A stretch of 64,000 bases of DNA from Asterias rubens (GCF_902459465.1 NC_047075.1:10781119-10845118); one strand, 5' to 3'. Counted from the first letter of the stretch, positions 32,960 through 44,986 are shown. The notes: a model not told the origin generated them from the letters alone. Translations and numbers: made by a program.

Positions 32960-35662
32960 TGCAATGGAGACATGCATCTCCTTTTATTACATTCCATCAA
33001 AAACCTTTCAACAAAAAAAACAACACCACTACATAACAGATCAATGATTAAAAGACCATTATATATACAAAACTAAAAAGAAAATATACAAAACAAGAGG
33101 ACTTAGAACGAAAATACAACTTTTTCCTCAATACAAAACAATTCAACAAAATCATCATCATTAAGTCTTTGTTTTTCCAAAAGAATCATTCGTTTAAGTT
33201 TGTGCTGGAACAACTTCAACAATTTTTTATCAGAGACCGGATTGATTGCAAGGAGATCTCTGCATCTGGAGTTCCAGATAGTTCTGTGAAGTTTAGCTAT
33301 TAGGAACAAACATATGTTGTCAATTTGTTTGTCGTATCCCAATATTTAGTTACTATCGTTGAGATAAAAGTGTTTATTACCCTTATACTTACGAAGAACA
33401 TATTCCAAAAATAACCAAGAAGTCCAAGTACATTTACAATATATAAAGACGTGTTCTATAGTCTCTTCCTCTTGTTTACATAAACCACATTAGGTTCTAT
33501 TTTTTTCATTTTCTGTAAAACATCACAAGTAGGAAGAATGCGATGTCGCAACCGAAACCAGAGATCTCTATCGTCATAATCAATACTTTGGGTGTTAGCT
33601 TTTTTCCAAACCTCTTTCCAGTCAATAATGTTTTGACGAATGTTAAGCTTAATTGACCAGGTCTTTTCAACAATTGGCTGAACAAAGCGGTCTATAACCA
33701 TGCTCTTATAAATAGTTTTCACAGTAGTATCTGAAACATGAACACTCTCATCATTATTTTCAAAATGCAACATACTACTGACGTGACGTGCTGGACCTTC
33801 TCTGTTTTCTGTTAACAAATCATCACTTACATGTTTGCTTAAACCTGACATAATTTTCCCTGCATTAATTGGTTTGATGTGACATTTCTTGGCCAATTCC
33901 TGAGCAGTTAGAAGGTTGCCATTATTGATGACATGTTTCAGACATATTATACCATGCCGTTTCAAGATTTTAGTATCCATTTTTTTGTCTGTATTGGTAA
34001 TGACAGTATTGTTCCACAAAGGTATTTCAATGGCTTCATTAATACAAGTCACGTTTGGTTTCATCACACCATTGGCCTTTTGAAAGGCCAGCACAAGCTC
34101 TCTATAAAAAAAGGCAATTTAGAGCAATTCAGTTTAGCATTGTTAAAGACAAACCACCCGAGTGATTGATCGGTGTTTGCCTGTTTGATCCAAAACTCGA
34201 AAAGGAATTTCCATTTCCCAGGTCTCGAGCTGTATTTCTGAAGCCACTTTAATAACAAAGCATCAAGTTTGCATGAAATGTTGATTAAACCAGTTCCACC
34301 TATTTCTGATGGACCTCTGATAGTGTCTCTTCTTGTTTTGTTAGGTTTAGAGGACCAATAGAAATCAAAAATACTTCTATCCAATTCGTCTTTCAGATAT
34401 TTGGGGCAAGGGACCACTGAACCATAATACGCTAAGCTGCTACCAATGAAACTATTCACAACAACAGCTTTCCCTTTCATAGTCAGAGACCTTTCTTTCC
34501 ATCTATTCAGACAATTTTTCGTTTTGTTAACCCGTTCCAACCAAATGTCTTCTGGTTTGACACCATTTCCAAAATAAATGCCAAGAATTTTAATCTTTTG
34601 ATTATTCCAATTGAAATTCCCTGGCTTATCTGTTCTGTTTTTCCACGCACCAAGCCACAATCCTTGATTTTTTGAAACATTTATTTTAGAGCCTGACCCT
34701 TCTCCATAACTGTAAAACCAACTTCGTAATGCATTGAACTATGTGTTGTCAGTAATAAAAATACTGGTGTCATCAGCGTGTTGAATAATTTGATATTGAA
34801 CAAGTTGCCCTGGAAGGATCACACCTTTAACTCCATTGTTACCTCTGATCAAGTTAGCTAGGCCTTCAACACATATGTTATATAAAAGAGGGGAAAGCGG
34901 GCACCCCTGTCTTATACCTCTGGTCGCTTGAAAGGGCTCGGTAATGAAACTATTGACATTGATGGTAACCGTGGGATTGCTGTATAAAATTTCAATCCAC
35001 CTTCTCACAAACTCGGGAATACCCATTGTTTGCATCATGGCAAACATATATTTCCATTCAATACGGTCAAAAGCCTTTTCTTGATCAATGCTAACAATGG
35101 CTGCTTCTTTATCATGTAAATTCACATAATCGATGACATCTCTAAGAATCATCAAATTGTCCTGAATATTTCTCCCTTGAACACCACAGGTCTGATCTTC
35201 ATTGATTAAATTAGGTAGAATGATTCTAAGACGTTTAGTGATGAGTTAAGAAATTATTTTATAGTCAACGTTCAGTAGGCTGATTGGCCTCCAATTCTTC
35301 AGATCACTTCTTTCACCTCTATTTTTAAAAATTAACCTAATCAAGGCTCTATTCATAGAGTCTGGTAATCGACCTTTTTTGAAACAGTAATTTACCAAAT
35401 CAAGAAAATCACTCTTTATGAGATACCAGTTACTTAAATAGAATTCGACCGTGAGACCGTCTGAACCAGGCGCTTTGTCTTTCGCCATATCTTTGAGCGC
35501 TAAAAACAACTCTTTCTCAGTGATCGATTTCTCTATGTCTTGGACAACGTCTTCTTCAAAAGAATACGTCGAGACCGTTTTTAAAATTTTCTGCAAATGG
35601 AAATTGTTAATTCCCTCTGAAGAAAAAAGATTGTCATAAAACTTCCGGACAATATGCACCAT

Positions 35663-35664
<2 letters not shown>
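32960..35664 (-). mobile_element. L1-B: 5'-truncated L1/Tx1-type LINE
   Basis: A minus-strand element holding the RT, connection and C-terminal parts of ORF2 and a 3' UTR (about 32960-33100). The endonuclease and ORF1 are missing. Its 5' break at 35664 sits directly in an ATT microsatellite (35665-35696), and its 3' end meets the ATT tail of a CR1-type LINE. It differs in sequence from L1-A, so it is a separate family. Confidence 0.85.
33103..35662 (-). pseudogene. L1-B ORF2 (RT to C-terminus), broken
   Basis: Blocks in order are: KAPGSDGLTVEFY and WRPISLLNVDYK (35246-35662); motif A IVSIDQEKAFDRIEW, motif B GIRQGCPLSPLLYN and motif C HADDTSIF (34739-35155); IKILGIYFGNG and GGTGLINI (34064-34660); the C-terminal domain with DRDLWFRLRHRILPT (33456-34094); then a CX2C...H...C knuckle (CGLCKQEEETIEHVFIYC) and the end (33103-33342). 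Stops and frame changes separate the blocks. Motif C has histidine in place of the usual tyrosine; the two aspartates remain. Confidence 0.85.
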
Positions 35665-35695
<31 letters not shown>

Positions 35696-35696
35696 G
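35665..35696. repeat. ATT microsatellite
   Basis: About ten ATT-type units with one AGT interruption. It probably belongs to the tail of the CR1-type LINE that L1-B entered. Confidence 0.8.
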
Positions 35697-36397
35697 GGTG
35701 TTGGGAATGTTTTTAGAACTGGAGATAATGGTGCAGATTTATTTTTAGAATGAGCATATTTCAGATCAATTTACTGATGCCTTTATAATCCCGGAGAAAG
35801 TTTAAATGTTTCCAACGGTTTCATATCTACTAAGGGCTCGCGTGAGCATTAACTGTGAGATAGTTCTTGCAAAATAAGTTTTGCCACATTACTGCTTCGG
35901 TCATAAGTAAGCTCCTTCTTAACTCGATCACACATATTTACGCTGTATTTCCTTTATGTTTTCAGGAGAGTTGTTCATCTTTGTAGAATTAATATTTAGT
36001 AGGCAGCTGTTATTTGCTTAATAAAACAAGTCCGCTGGTTTTTGGTTACGCATAATACTTGTTGAACCTGTGCTAAACGAAATTCAACATGCTGAAATAA
36101 AATTGCGTGTTGTCAATCAGGTCAAACTGCTGTGTATCACTCGCAGTAGGGGCGTTGACAACATTTCTTGAGTGATTGGCTACTCTACAGCCGTAGTAGT
36201 AAATAACAGCTTCCTATATTTTATTATTGGTTGTTTGTAAAAATTACCTTATGATTTTTCTAACAAATGTTTTGTTAAAAAAACAAAAACATGTTTGTAT
36301 AATGAACCGGTAAAGACACCAGACAGGGACTAGGGGATGGGGGTCCAATAGTTTAAATGAGGGTTTATTACCACTGAATATGTGACTTCCAACCTGT
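35697..36397. other. Non-coding spacer
   Basis: AT-rich, with no repeat family or exon recognised. Confidence 0.4.
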
Positions 36398-36739
36398 TTA
36401 AAAACACTGGACACTATTCATCTCAACATATGCATTAAACAACAAACCTGTGGAAATGTGAGCTCAATTGGTCGTCGAAGTCGCGAGATAATAATGAAAG
36501 AAGAAACAAATACCCTTGTCACACGAAGTTGTACGCTTTTAAATGGATGATTTCGATACCTCATTCTCGAAATCAAAATCGTTGAAAACTTACTTCTTTC
36601 TCGAAAACTATGTCACTTCAGAGGGAGCCGTTTCTCACAATGTTTTATACTATCAACCTCTCCCCATTAATCGTCACCAAGTAAGGTTTTATGCTTATAA
36701 ATATTTTGAGTAATTACCAATAGTGTCCACTGCATTTAA
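36398..36739 (-). mobile_element. Repeat family A, copy 3
   Basis: Reverse-orientation copy from TTAAAAACACTGGACACTAT to AGTGTCCACTGCATTTAA. A deletion lies near the left end. Confidence 0.75.
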
Positions 36740-37494
36740 TATGAAATGATGCAGTTAACCGCGGAGTTTCAAATTTTATATTTATATGGGACGTTTTTGA
36801 GTATCGGAGATAACTCATAACCCGACCGCCTTTTGAACAAAAGGTTCCATGGAAAAAAAAAACATTTATTTATAGGATTGCACTGATATGTAAGCCATTT
36901 CACACATTTAATCCATCATGTTTACCATTGCATATTTCTCACATGTAGTAACCTTTACTCAAAATGTTGTAAAGACCATTTTGGACTAATCTGGTTAAAA
37001 CTGGCGCGCGTATGTACATTGCACGTGTAGGTTACAGTTCGTAACGGTGTAGAGCTGTATGGAAACTTGCATAGCTTATACAATGTATTGTTGCAAAAAT
37101 GGAACACATATTTTATTTAATTTTAGAAAAATGTAAAACCTTCTGAACCACACACTGGATTCCTACAATTCTAAAAGGTTTCAAGAACATTTGCGATTCC
37201 TTTGGACCTTTCGTTCTGGTTCAAACGGGACGTTGTAGAAACCCAATGTTTCAAAAACGTATAATTCTTGAACCATACATTGGAGATTCACAATTTATTT
37301 GCAACCAAAACACATAATTTGACCCCATTTGACCTTGACTTTTGATACAAACCATTCGATGAATTTAGCTATGCAGTCGTGCAGTGCAGAAGTGCTCTCT
37401 GTTATTTTAGTGTGTTCGTTTTATTGTTCTGTTATTTTTGTGTTTGTTCTCTGTTTTTGGAAGAGTTTTTCAAATGTCAAACAACCACTTCCTT

Positions 37495-37735
37495 CAAACT
37501 CTGGTGTTCTGATCATCAATTGTCGTTTCATCAGAAACAAACTGATGGAATTCTTGAAAATTTTGCATACCGCCAAACCCTGCATTGTCATTTTGGCAGA
37601 ATCATGGTTAAATCCCAAGATGTAAAAAATCGACACTTTCCCGACTAATTAAATTAGACATTGAGGTGTTTGAGGGACAGATCATTACAGTAGTGGTGGA
37701 GTCGCCATTGGCTTAGAACCTGGATTTGAATAAAA
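37495..37735 (+). pseudogene. LINE endonuclease N-terminal fragment
   Basis: Plus-strand reading gives VLIINCRFIRNKLMEF and ILAESWLNP, then after stops SSGGVAIG. This is the start of a jockey/CR1-type AP endonuclease (N-R-S/I-x-x-K and E-S/T-W-L motifs). Nothing downstream belongs to it, so it is an isolated relic. The adjoining 36740-37494 has no gene. Confidence 0.6.
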
Positions 37736-38389
37736 ATTGCTCCCGGCAGCCAAAGATTTTAGTCTTTTTTTTTTTTTTGGAGATCGATATCGAATATAGT
37801 AGTAATAGCCAAGAAGCAACCCGGTGAATCAATAATTGGTGGCGCTGTATACCTCCCCCCCCCCACAACAGGGGTAAACATATTTTTAGGTGAAGGGTGA
37901 TTGAGCCATTTCGAAAGCATGAAATGTCCCATTATGATCAGCGTCTCAAATAGCCTCTCCTTATTAAAACACATACTGCCCGGTTTCACGTACCGATCCA
38001 TGTTTAGAACTGTGGGCAGAGGTAACAGTGTGATAGCCCCGGTCAGCTGGAGCTCGTTATTATGGAGCCAAGTTCACCTATTAGACAGTAGCTCTGATTA
38101 CAAGCTCAGGTGGGGCCCGAGGTCTTGGTTGGTAACCCACCTAGAAGGAAAACTCTGATGTCAAACCCCAGCTCATACTGTGGAACTCTGCTGATAGGGC
38201 GGTCTCCTGCTGAAATCAAGTTTGTTTATGGTCACCAATTCCAGTCAAAGTTATCCATAGCTCGGCAGCAGGGGCTGGCAGCTACATTACTGGCATGACC
38301 ACGTTTGGAGTGTTCCAGGGGGAATGTAGCTATCCGACAAAAGTGTCAAGTGTCTTCAAGTGCTTACAATGCCAGCAAATGTTTTGTTA
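37736..38389. other. Spacer with poly-T and C-rich runs
   Basis: Contains a poly-T run near 37766 and a C run near 37854. An open frame around 38110-38298 has no recognisable domain and no splice support. Confidence 0.35.
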
Positions 38390-39220
38390 GCAAAACCAAT
38401 TTGGTAAAATGTTCCTTTAATCTTCAATAATCTTGTTGAGAATCCTTTCATCGTGTGTCCATGAGATAGCAAGCGTTGAGCTAAACTACGTTCACAAATT
38501 GCCAACGGGTTTTCGAGTCTGCGTGTAGTTTGGTTCTATCACGACTGGATCTCAAGAATAAAGAATGTCTATTAAACATTATTAAAGGAGAACATAGGGG
38601 AAAAGACTGTCACACTGAATAGATTGTGCCTTTTGGGAAAATACGTAACTGTTGACTGCTTTAAAGCCATTGGACACTTTCGGTAAACAGTAATGTCCAA
38701 GGCCAACACTTCGTGTATCACAACTGCTATATAAAATAACAAACCTGTAACAATTAGGCTCAATCGGTCATCGGAGTCGGGAGAAAATAATGAGAAAACC
38801 CACCATTGTTTCCGCACGTTTCACCGTGTCATGACATGTGTTTAAAATAAATCCGTATTTCTCGATATCGAGAATTTAAATTGTTTTAATGTTTTCTCAA
38901 AAAGTAAAGCATTTCATGTAAAGTGGTAATATGGTTTACTCTGGGGTTCATTGGAGAAATAATAATTTATCTTCAGTGTAAATTTGTGCCATAGCGTGAT
39001 ACTGTCAAAACTAATGACTTTAGAATTAATCGGTTCGTTCATTTCATTCCCGGTAAAAAGCAGTCATAAACCAATTTTGTTCAGTCATATACAAAACACA
39101 ATCACCATTAAAATAGCCAGTACCCGTTAACGACAGGCACCAACTGTTCCCTAAAGCCTCATCACTTCTGGACCTGAATTAATTTGTTATTCAACGACAC
39201 CATTATACAATTGTTGCACG
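38390..39220. repeat. Dispersed repeat F, copy 2, with family B inside
   Basis: The left part (38430-38660) matches 40180-40410 and the right part (38935-39220) matches 28230-28510 and 40530-40740. Family B element 38661-38930 sits exactly between. On the minus strand the left part encodes a peptide (RLENPLAICERSLAQRLLSH) with a related peptide in copy 3, a hint of former coding sequence. Confidence 0.6.
38661..38930. mobile_element. Repeat family B, copy 2 (right end lost)
   Basis: Clean left terminus TTAAAGCCATTGGACACTTT followed by the family body. The right end is missing. Confidence 0.7.
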
Positions 39221-40160
39221 CTTGTGACGGGGTCCATGGCGTTTTGTACACTTGAGCGGGAAAATGGCACCCGGTGCGAAGCCTAGTCTATCGACTAGGG
39301 TTGTTTGTTCCCAAATGAATATTCATATTACGGTAAATACTACAATGCATATAAATACTACAATGCATATGCAAACGTTTCCATAAAAATGTTTAATGGT
39401 AGCTCGTCAGGAATAATTCATTATAGACATAGGGATGTATTTTTGTATCTCATTGGTTAACTTTCTTTCAAATGACAGTTTATTTCCTATCATTGTACAA
39501 AAGCATAATATTTTATTCCATTACAATGTTGGGACTGTCTCTTGAAAGCATTTTGACCGTTGCATTTCCAATAATTACTACATCGATTATGCATTACTAT
39601 TAGTGAATAAAGTGTGCGCCTATGGGGATTGTCCACTCACAGCGGACGAGTGACAAACTCTGTAGTGCCATAAGCTGCAAGACGTAATATGAATATTCAT
39701 GTTTTCACTTGTCTTTAACCAATTAAACGTCAAATGTTGCTAGCAAGGCAAATGCAAGTTCACGCAGCTCGTTACAGATTATCCAAGACGGTAATTGTGA
39801 ATGAATGACACGCACACATATTTTGGGATTGATGATTGTGTCTAGTCCCAGCTACAGTGGTAACGTTGGGACACAAACAAAACCAGCAAGGCGACTGGGT
39901 TGCAATACCTTAGCGGGACAAGAAAACGCAACCTAAAAATAAAACTAAAAAGTCAACAAGGGTGCGCATTGCTGCAGAAGGCAATCCTCTTCAAATATTA
40001 AATTCCAGTTAACTTGTTAGATGTTCATGACGATACAATAAACTGTGCATTTAACCGCCCTCTGTGAAGAAGCATATTTGTTTGTTTATCCACGTAACGT
40101 AGTCAAGATTGGGTTGAGTATTGGTTGTGGCGTGAGACGGTTACTTCACAATACTGATCG
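39221..40160. other. Non-coding spacer
   Basis: AT-rich. A short direct repeat of ATACTACAATGCATAT lies at 39346-39372. No exon recognised. Confidence 0.4.
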
Positions 40161-40164
40161 CACT

Positions 40165-41440
40165 CCAAACAAGACAGTTTAACAACATTGTTAGATAAAC
40201 TTGTAGAGAATCCATTCATCAGGTTTCCATGAGATAACCCCAAAAGACTTTCCAAATTTCCCAACGAGTTTTCGAGTTTCGGCAACCGCCTACTCCCACG
40301 ATTGGGTCCCGTATTAAGTAAGAAATTTACTCAACATTTGTAAAAGGAGAGAAGAGAGGGAAAGATTTTTGGGAAAAAAAAGGTAAAAACTGTTAACTGC
40401 TTGAATAAGTAGTAAACAGTTGTATAGTTTTATACAATAATATGTTATGATGTACGTGTCAAATATTTTGTAAATAATGTGAGAGGCGATTGTGCGAAAA
40501 AGACCACCAGTACTATGCGATCTATCGTGTATAGGGTTTAATGTGGATTACTCTGGGGTTCACGAAGAAATACTAATTTGGCTTATTATAAATTTGTGCC
40601 ATAGCGTGATACTGTCAAAACACTAATGGCTTAGCAATAGATCAGTTATTTTTTTTTTATTTTTTATTTTTTTTAATTCCGGGTAAAAACCATCATAAAC
40701 TAATTTTGTTATACAACAAATACAACAAAGACAATTATCATTAGAACTACCGGTGTGGCGATTTCAGTCTTCCGCCGCGTTCAGTTTTCCGGGTGACGTA
40801 GTCGGACATATCAGCACGTTGTTCGAACGGTTTTAGTTTTCCGGCGTGTTCAGTTTTCCGGGTGACCTGTCAGATACCGCCGCGAGTACCCTGGCGAGTA
40901 CTATAGTTCTTTTAGCAGTGACTACCCCAAATTGTTTATTATTACGATTCTTTTCTGTGTAGTGACATCATCTTGCCCCATCTTTACAGTATTCATGGGT
41001 ACAACTTTAGGAAGGCCACGCTCTGCTTGCATAAAAAACAACTCATACGATCCACGCGTTTGCCGCTAGTTGTACTCGATACGTGGACGCCGCCATGACA
41101 GCTACCGGCGGGTAACGGATGACTCAATACGGCACTAAAAATGGACTACTTTCGCTTGCTGTGTGCAGGCATCGCATGACGTAATGCTACCGTATTTCTG
41201 GACCAGAATTAATATCCAAGGGCATCATTTATGACAAGTACGATAACTCTAGATAAACAAAGCCTTAAAGGTACCTTTTTAAATTTTAACCACGATTATA
41301 GTAACTTACTTCAAGAAGCTCAACAATTGAAACATCTTTTCGCCAAACTCGGGCGAACGATGGGCTGCATCATAGTCCGACAATGGAGGTATTCGGATCA
41401 TGACCGAGTAGGCAAAAGACTGGGTAAACCATGTGGTCTC
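40165..41440. repeat. Dispersed repeat F, copy 3, with an insertion
   Basis: Matches copies 1 and 2 on both sides of an unrelated block of about 435 bp (roughly 40755-41190). That block contains CGTTCAGTTTTCCGGGTGAC twice (near 40778 and 40848) and nothing else I recognise. The minus strand at 40188-40290 encodes KLENSLGNLESLLGLSHGNL, related to the peptide in copy 2. Confidence 0.6.
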
Positions 41441-41499
41441 ATTCAATAAACTGTTCAGTCCTCACACCTGGTTATATATACATTAGGAGAGAAAGCTGT

Positions 41500-41700
41500 T
41501 TAAAGCTATCACACAATGTGTGTATCACAAGTTAAATATAAAATAACAAACCTGTGAAATTTGATTGCTCAGTCGGTCATCGGAGTCTGGAGAAATCAAC
41601 GGGAAACTCACCCTTGTTTCCGCAAGTTTCGCCGTGTCGTAAACAATTTTTAACAATTAAAATAAAACAAAATAAAATCCGTAATTGTTGTAATGCATCC
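41500..41700. mobile_element. Repeat family B, copy 3 (partial)
   Basis: Contains the family body (GTATCACAAGTTAAATATAA, CGGTCATCGGAGTC, CACCCTTGTTTCCGCA) but lacks the first terminus and the right half. Confidence 0.6.
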
Positions 41701-41814
41701 AAAACCATGAATACAGCGGCTTGATGCTCTTCTGAATAGAGCAGGGCGAACTATTCCTATCTAGTCCCATCTAGAACATCAGCTTCAGTTGTTCGTAATG
41801 AACTTGCAAACACA

Positions 41815-41950
41815 TGCGTAAACTTACTAATGACTATTAAGTTTTCAGTTGATGAACCTTTTTTTCTACAAACACAAGCTAGCGAGGTTTCCTCCTACCG
41901 CATACAGTGTATCGCTAGGCGGCTGGGCGGTCCAGGGGCTAAATGTTTAA
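41815..41950. repeat. Direct repeat, partner of 42548-42712
   Basis: Shares GCGAGGTTTCCTCCTACC, CAGTGTATCGCTAGGCGG and CTGGGCGGTCCAG with 42548-42712. The motif TGGCTAAATGG in the second copy resembles an A box, but no B box follows. The spacer 41951-42547 holds no recognised gene. Confidence 0.6.
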
Positions 41951-42547
41951 AGGCACGAATTGAAAGATTAAAAATGTTTTAATTTAACAGTTCATTACAT
42001 TCAAAAGCTTTTAACTTTCAAACTTGTAATCTTATCAAGTAACGTCTTTATAATCACTGGTTAAAGTACATATATTTGTTGATATCCGAAATGGAGGATG
42101 GTTTATAGCCACCCAAATATCATTTTATCACTCTAGTCCCTGCACCTCCCGAGATGACTGAAAACCAATTTTTTCAAGATTCTTGCAGTAAACTACTGGA
42201 ATCGTAGTTAACATTTTAAAAGATAGCCATGGTTTAATATTTATGCACAATTGTTAACCCTTTCGGTAAAATTTATATAAAAGTTCTCATGGGAACAATA
42301 AATGCCTCTCGTTAAACGGCTATGATAATTTTTATGGCGAATATTTTTTTTTTGGTAAGGATAAAATGGGCACAAATGCGGAGGCGTTAGTTTTCGACGA
42401 TATCATCATGAATGATTAATAAATAAGGTTTCCTTTGTGTTTGCTAATGAGTATTTTGTCTGGTAAGAGCTAAATTATGTCATCATCATTAGCTTCGACT
42501 ATGAAGGGAGAATTAAAATCGATCTATACAAAACTAGATGGGTTAAA

Positions 42548-42712
42548 AAATGCGTAGACCTACTAATGACTATCAAGTTTTCTGTTGATGTTCTTTTTTT
42601 TTTTTTTTTTTCTTTTTTTTTTCCTACAAACACAAGTTAGCGAGGTTTCCTCCTACCACATACAGTGTATCGCTAGGCGGCTGGGCGGTCCAGTGGCTAA
42701 ATGGTCTCATTC
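42548..42712. repeat. Direct repeat, second copy
   Basis: Matches 41815-41950, with an expanded poly-T run at 42593-42620. Confidence 0.6.
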
Positions 42713-42949
42713 CATAAGATGGCTGATGTTTGATTTTGCTTGTCTATCATTATTTCAACATTTATATGAGCTTTGTTCGATTTTTTATTTTTTATTTTTT
42801 TTCTGTCAGATTGTAGCTTAAGTTCTTTTCACGCAATTAATAATGAGTCTTGCCATTTAGTTTTTATTCCTTTGAAGTGTATTGTTTGTTTTTTGTTGTT
42901 GATGCTTAAATTAAGTAATTTAGTATTACGATTTTGTTTTCTTTCTAAA

Positions 42950-43200
42950 TTTGTGTACTATCATTTCGTTTGTGTGCTTTTTTTGTATGTCTCATGACTG
43001 TAATGTTTCTGATTTGTTTAGCCTCGACGACACTTCATCCACCAATAGTTGTTCTTATTTTGAAAGTTATGACTTTAATAATTTACTGACAAATTCCACA
43101 GGTCACCTTTCTATCTACTATGTGAATGCTAGGAGTCTTTGTAAACACTTTTATGATATTCAAGATTATCTTGGGATAAGATGGGATAGGATAATAAATG
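42950..43200 (+). pseudogene. LINE endonuclease start, second relic
   Basis: Plus-strand reading gives HLSIYYVNARSLCKHFYDIQ, the opening of a jockey/CR1-type AP endonuclease (NARSL motif). It stops being recognisable at about 43195, just before the Penelope-related DNA. Confidence 0.6.
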
Positions 43201-43299
43201 TTGGTGCTGTCCCATCCAGTGACGTTGTGTCTGTTGACTTGTAGTAAATTGAAAATGGTATTGTATTAATACGATTCCAATTATTGTAACTGTGCTGTA

Positions 43300-43888
43300 C
43301 TATTTCCACCGTTGTTTTTGTAAACATGGTGTTTGTTGGAAATAGTTTAACCAGGAGGTGTGACCCTTTAAGACCAAGTTGGTCTGTACGTGAACGAAAA
43401 TGTTTTCGAGATTTAGGATATTTTTGCAGATCCTTGGGTAGCAATAACTAGTTTTCGGAAGTCATGTAAGCTTCCTCGTCAGTTGCATGTATTGTTGATT
43501 CTCTGAATCGGGTAATCTCTTGTTTACATTTTGAAAAAGATGTGGAGAGCAACCAATATGGTGGGGTTTTTGACATAGCCGTAGGTATGTTTGTATGTTT
43601 GAATAGATAACCAAGGCATGTACCGTTTGTTGGATAGTATTCAAAGTAGAGCAATCAAATCCTCAAGTGTTTCTTGTAATTCCGGAGAATTATTTCCGGG
43701 GGAGGGATCGTCGATGTCGCTTCCGGACTCAGTTGTGTCCGGTGGCAACTTGGCTCTGATGATCTTTTCCCGTATGTCTTTGTCTTTTTTGAAAGCAATG
43801 AAAGGTGTGTTCGGAAAGATTTCCGTGAGTGTTTCATCGCTATGGATTAGAGGCCAATGTTTAGTGATTGCCCGTGATATATCCTTCA
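43300..43888 (-). mobile_element. Inverted partial copy of the Penelope 3' end
   Basis: On the minus strand, 43888 down to 43591 repeats the 3' coding end of the + strand Penelope element (46911-47203), including SRAITKHWPLIHSDETL and LQETLEDLIALL and the same stop. It then continues into a 3' untranslated region absent from the main copy, which carries the hammerhead ribozyme. The left limit is uncertain. Confidence 0.85.
43441..43486 (-). ncRNA. Hammerhead ribozyme, type I, Penelope-associated
   Basis: All core parts are present on the minus strand. Core box CTGACGA is at 43482-43476. Stem II GGAAG (43475-43471) pairs with CTTCC (43461-43457). GAA is at 43456-43454. A short stem III AAC/GTT (43453-43451 with 43448-43446) lies around a 2-nt loop, as part of the palindrome AACTAGTT. 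The predicted cleavage site follows A43445, preceded by U. Stem I GCAA (43486-43483) pairs with TTGC (43444-43441). The very short palindromic stem III is the form reported for Penelope-like elements, which are thought to act as dimers. Position 3' of the RT ORF fits a pseudo-LTR. Confidence 0.82.
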
Positions 43889-44267
43889 ACCTTGTTTTCA
43901 TGATAACTATCAAAGATACTTCTGTTCTCAACCCATAACCCCAACAAATAACCAATAATTTGTTAATATTCTTTTCCAACAATCCAATCGGATAGGAAAA
44001 CATTATACCAAAAACCATCCTCTGGGTTTCGCATGAGGCTTCACAACGGGATCCCAGTATCCCGCTCTTTAAAACCCGCCAAAATGCAAAAACCCCCCCA
44101 ACACAATGGACTACTGCCATACCATTGTTCCGTTCATGACCCGTGAACAACCCCCACGCAACCCCACCAAACCCGAGCAACTCTGGCAAGTGCTTATTAT
44201 CACCTCTCGCACGTCCGCAACGGAGACACATAAACAAATCTCCTAATACATTTTCTCATTTACAAAC

Positions 44268-44986
44268 ATGTCTTCCAAACTGAGCAAATCATCAAGAAGA
44301 AGCCTCTGTAAGAGCAAATTCCTGTTTAAACCTGTCCAAGAAGAAGACCAAGAGCAAGAACTGATGGTAGTGCCTAAGACACCGGGTTCATCCTTTGACA
44401 CATCTGATTTCTTGGAAACATCGCCAACCAACTCTGAATCGCCTCCCTGTGGAAACAGATCATTGATCGACCGCATAAAAAGCGATTTTGAAAAAAGGCA
44501 CTAATTCCAGAAATCAAAACCAACTCTTCAAAGAAACAACTACCAACAGCAGATTTCGAACTCGTCAAGGCCTTGGCTGCTAACGTGGGATCACTCACAT
44601 CAGCCAAGGCACACATTGACAAACAAATTGTTTCTTTGACGAAAGCTGTCAAACAAAAAACACCACCCACCTACATCACCTCACAGGCAAGACCGCCGCA
44701 CCCTCACCACCTACTCAGATACGAGGAAAGTTTCCAGGCAACCTGGAAAGACCTTGAGACCTATATGGGCCAAGCTTTCGCCAAACTTACACTCGACCAA
44801 TATCTGAAATTCCAAACGGACATCGAAAACCGTTTAGCTGAAGCCAAAGAAAACTAAACTGCCCAGCTGAACGAGCATTTCAAGACAGAAGACACTCGAA
44901 CCACCGCCAAAAAGCTCTTTGGTTTCTTCGCAAGACCCAAACCAGCTCCTGGAAAGAACAAGAGAAAACGAGAAGAAAGCCACTGA
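44268..44986 (+). pseudogene. Penelope-like element ORF1
   Basis: Open from ATG 44268 (MSSKLSKSSRRSLCKSK) to a frame change in an A-run near 44495, then open in a second frame through ELVKALAANVGS and YEESFQATWKDLETYMGQ. It is interrupted by a TAA at about 44855-44857 and continues to FARPKPAPGKNKRKREESH. The basic end could be a nuclear signal. An ORF of this kind upstream of a Penelope RT is recorded for some lineages; its function is not known. Two lesions disable it. Confidence 0.6.

Noticed and set aside
42650..42712. Second tRNA-derived SINE (A-box-like TGGCTAAATGG)
   Set aside because: No B box follows within the expected distance in either copy.
43618..43938. Plus-strand ORF also found on the minus strand at 46829-47179
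   Set aside because: Both are antisense readings of the duplicated Penelope 3' coding end.
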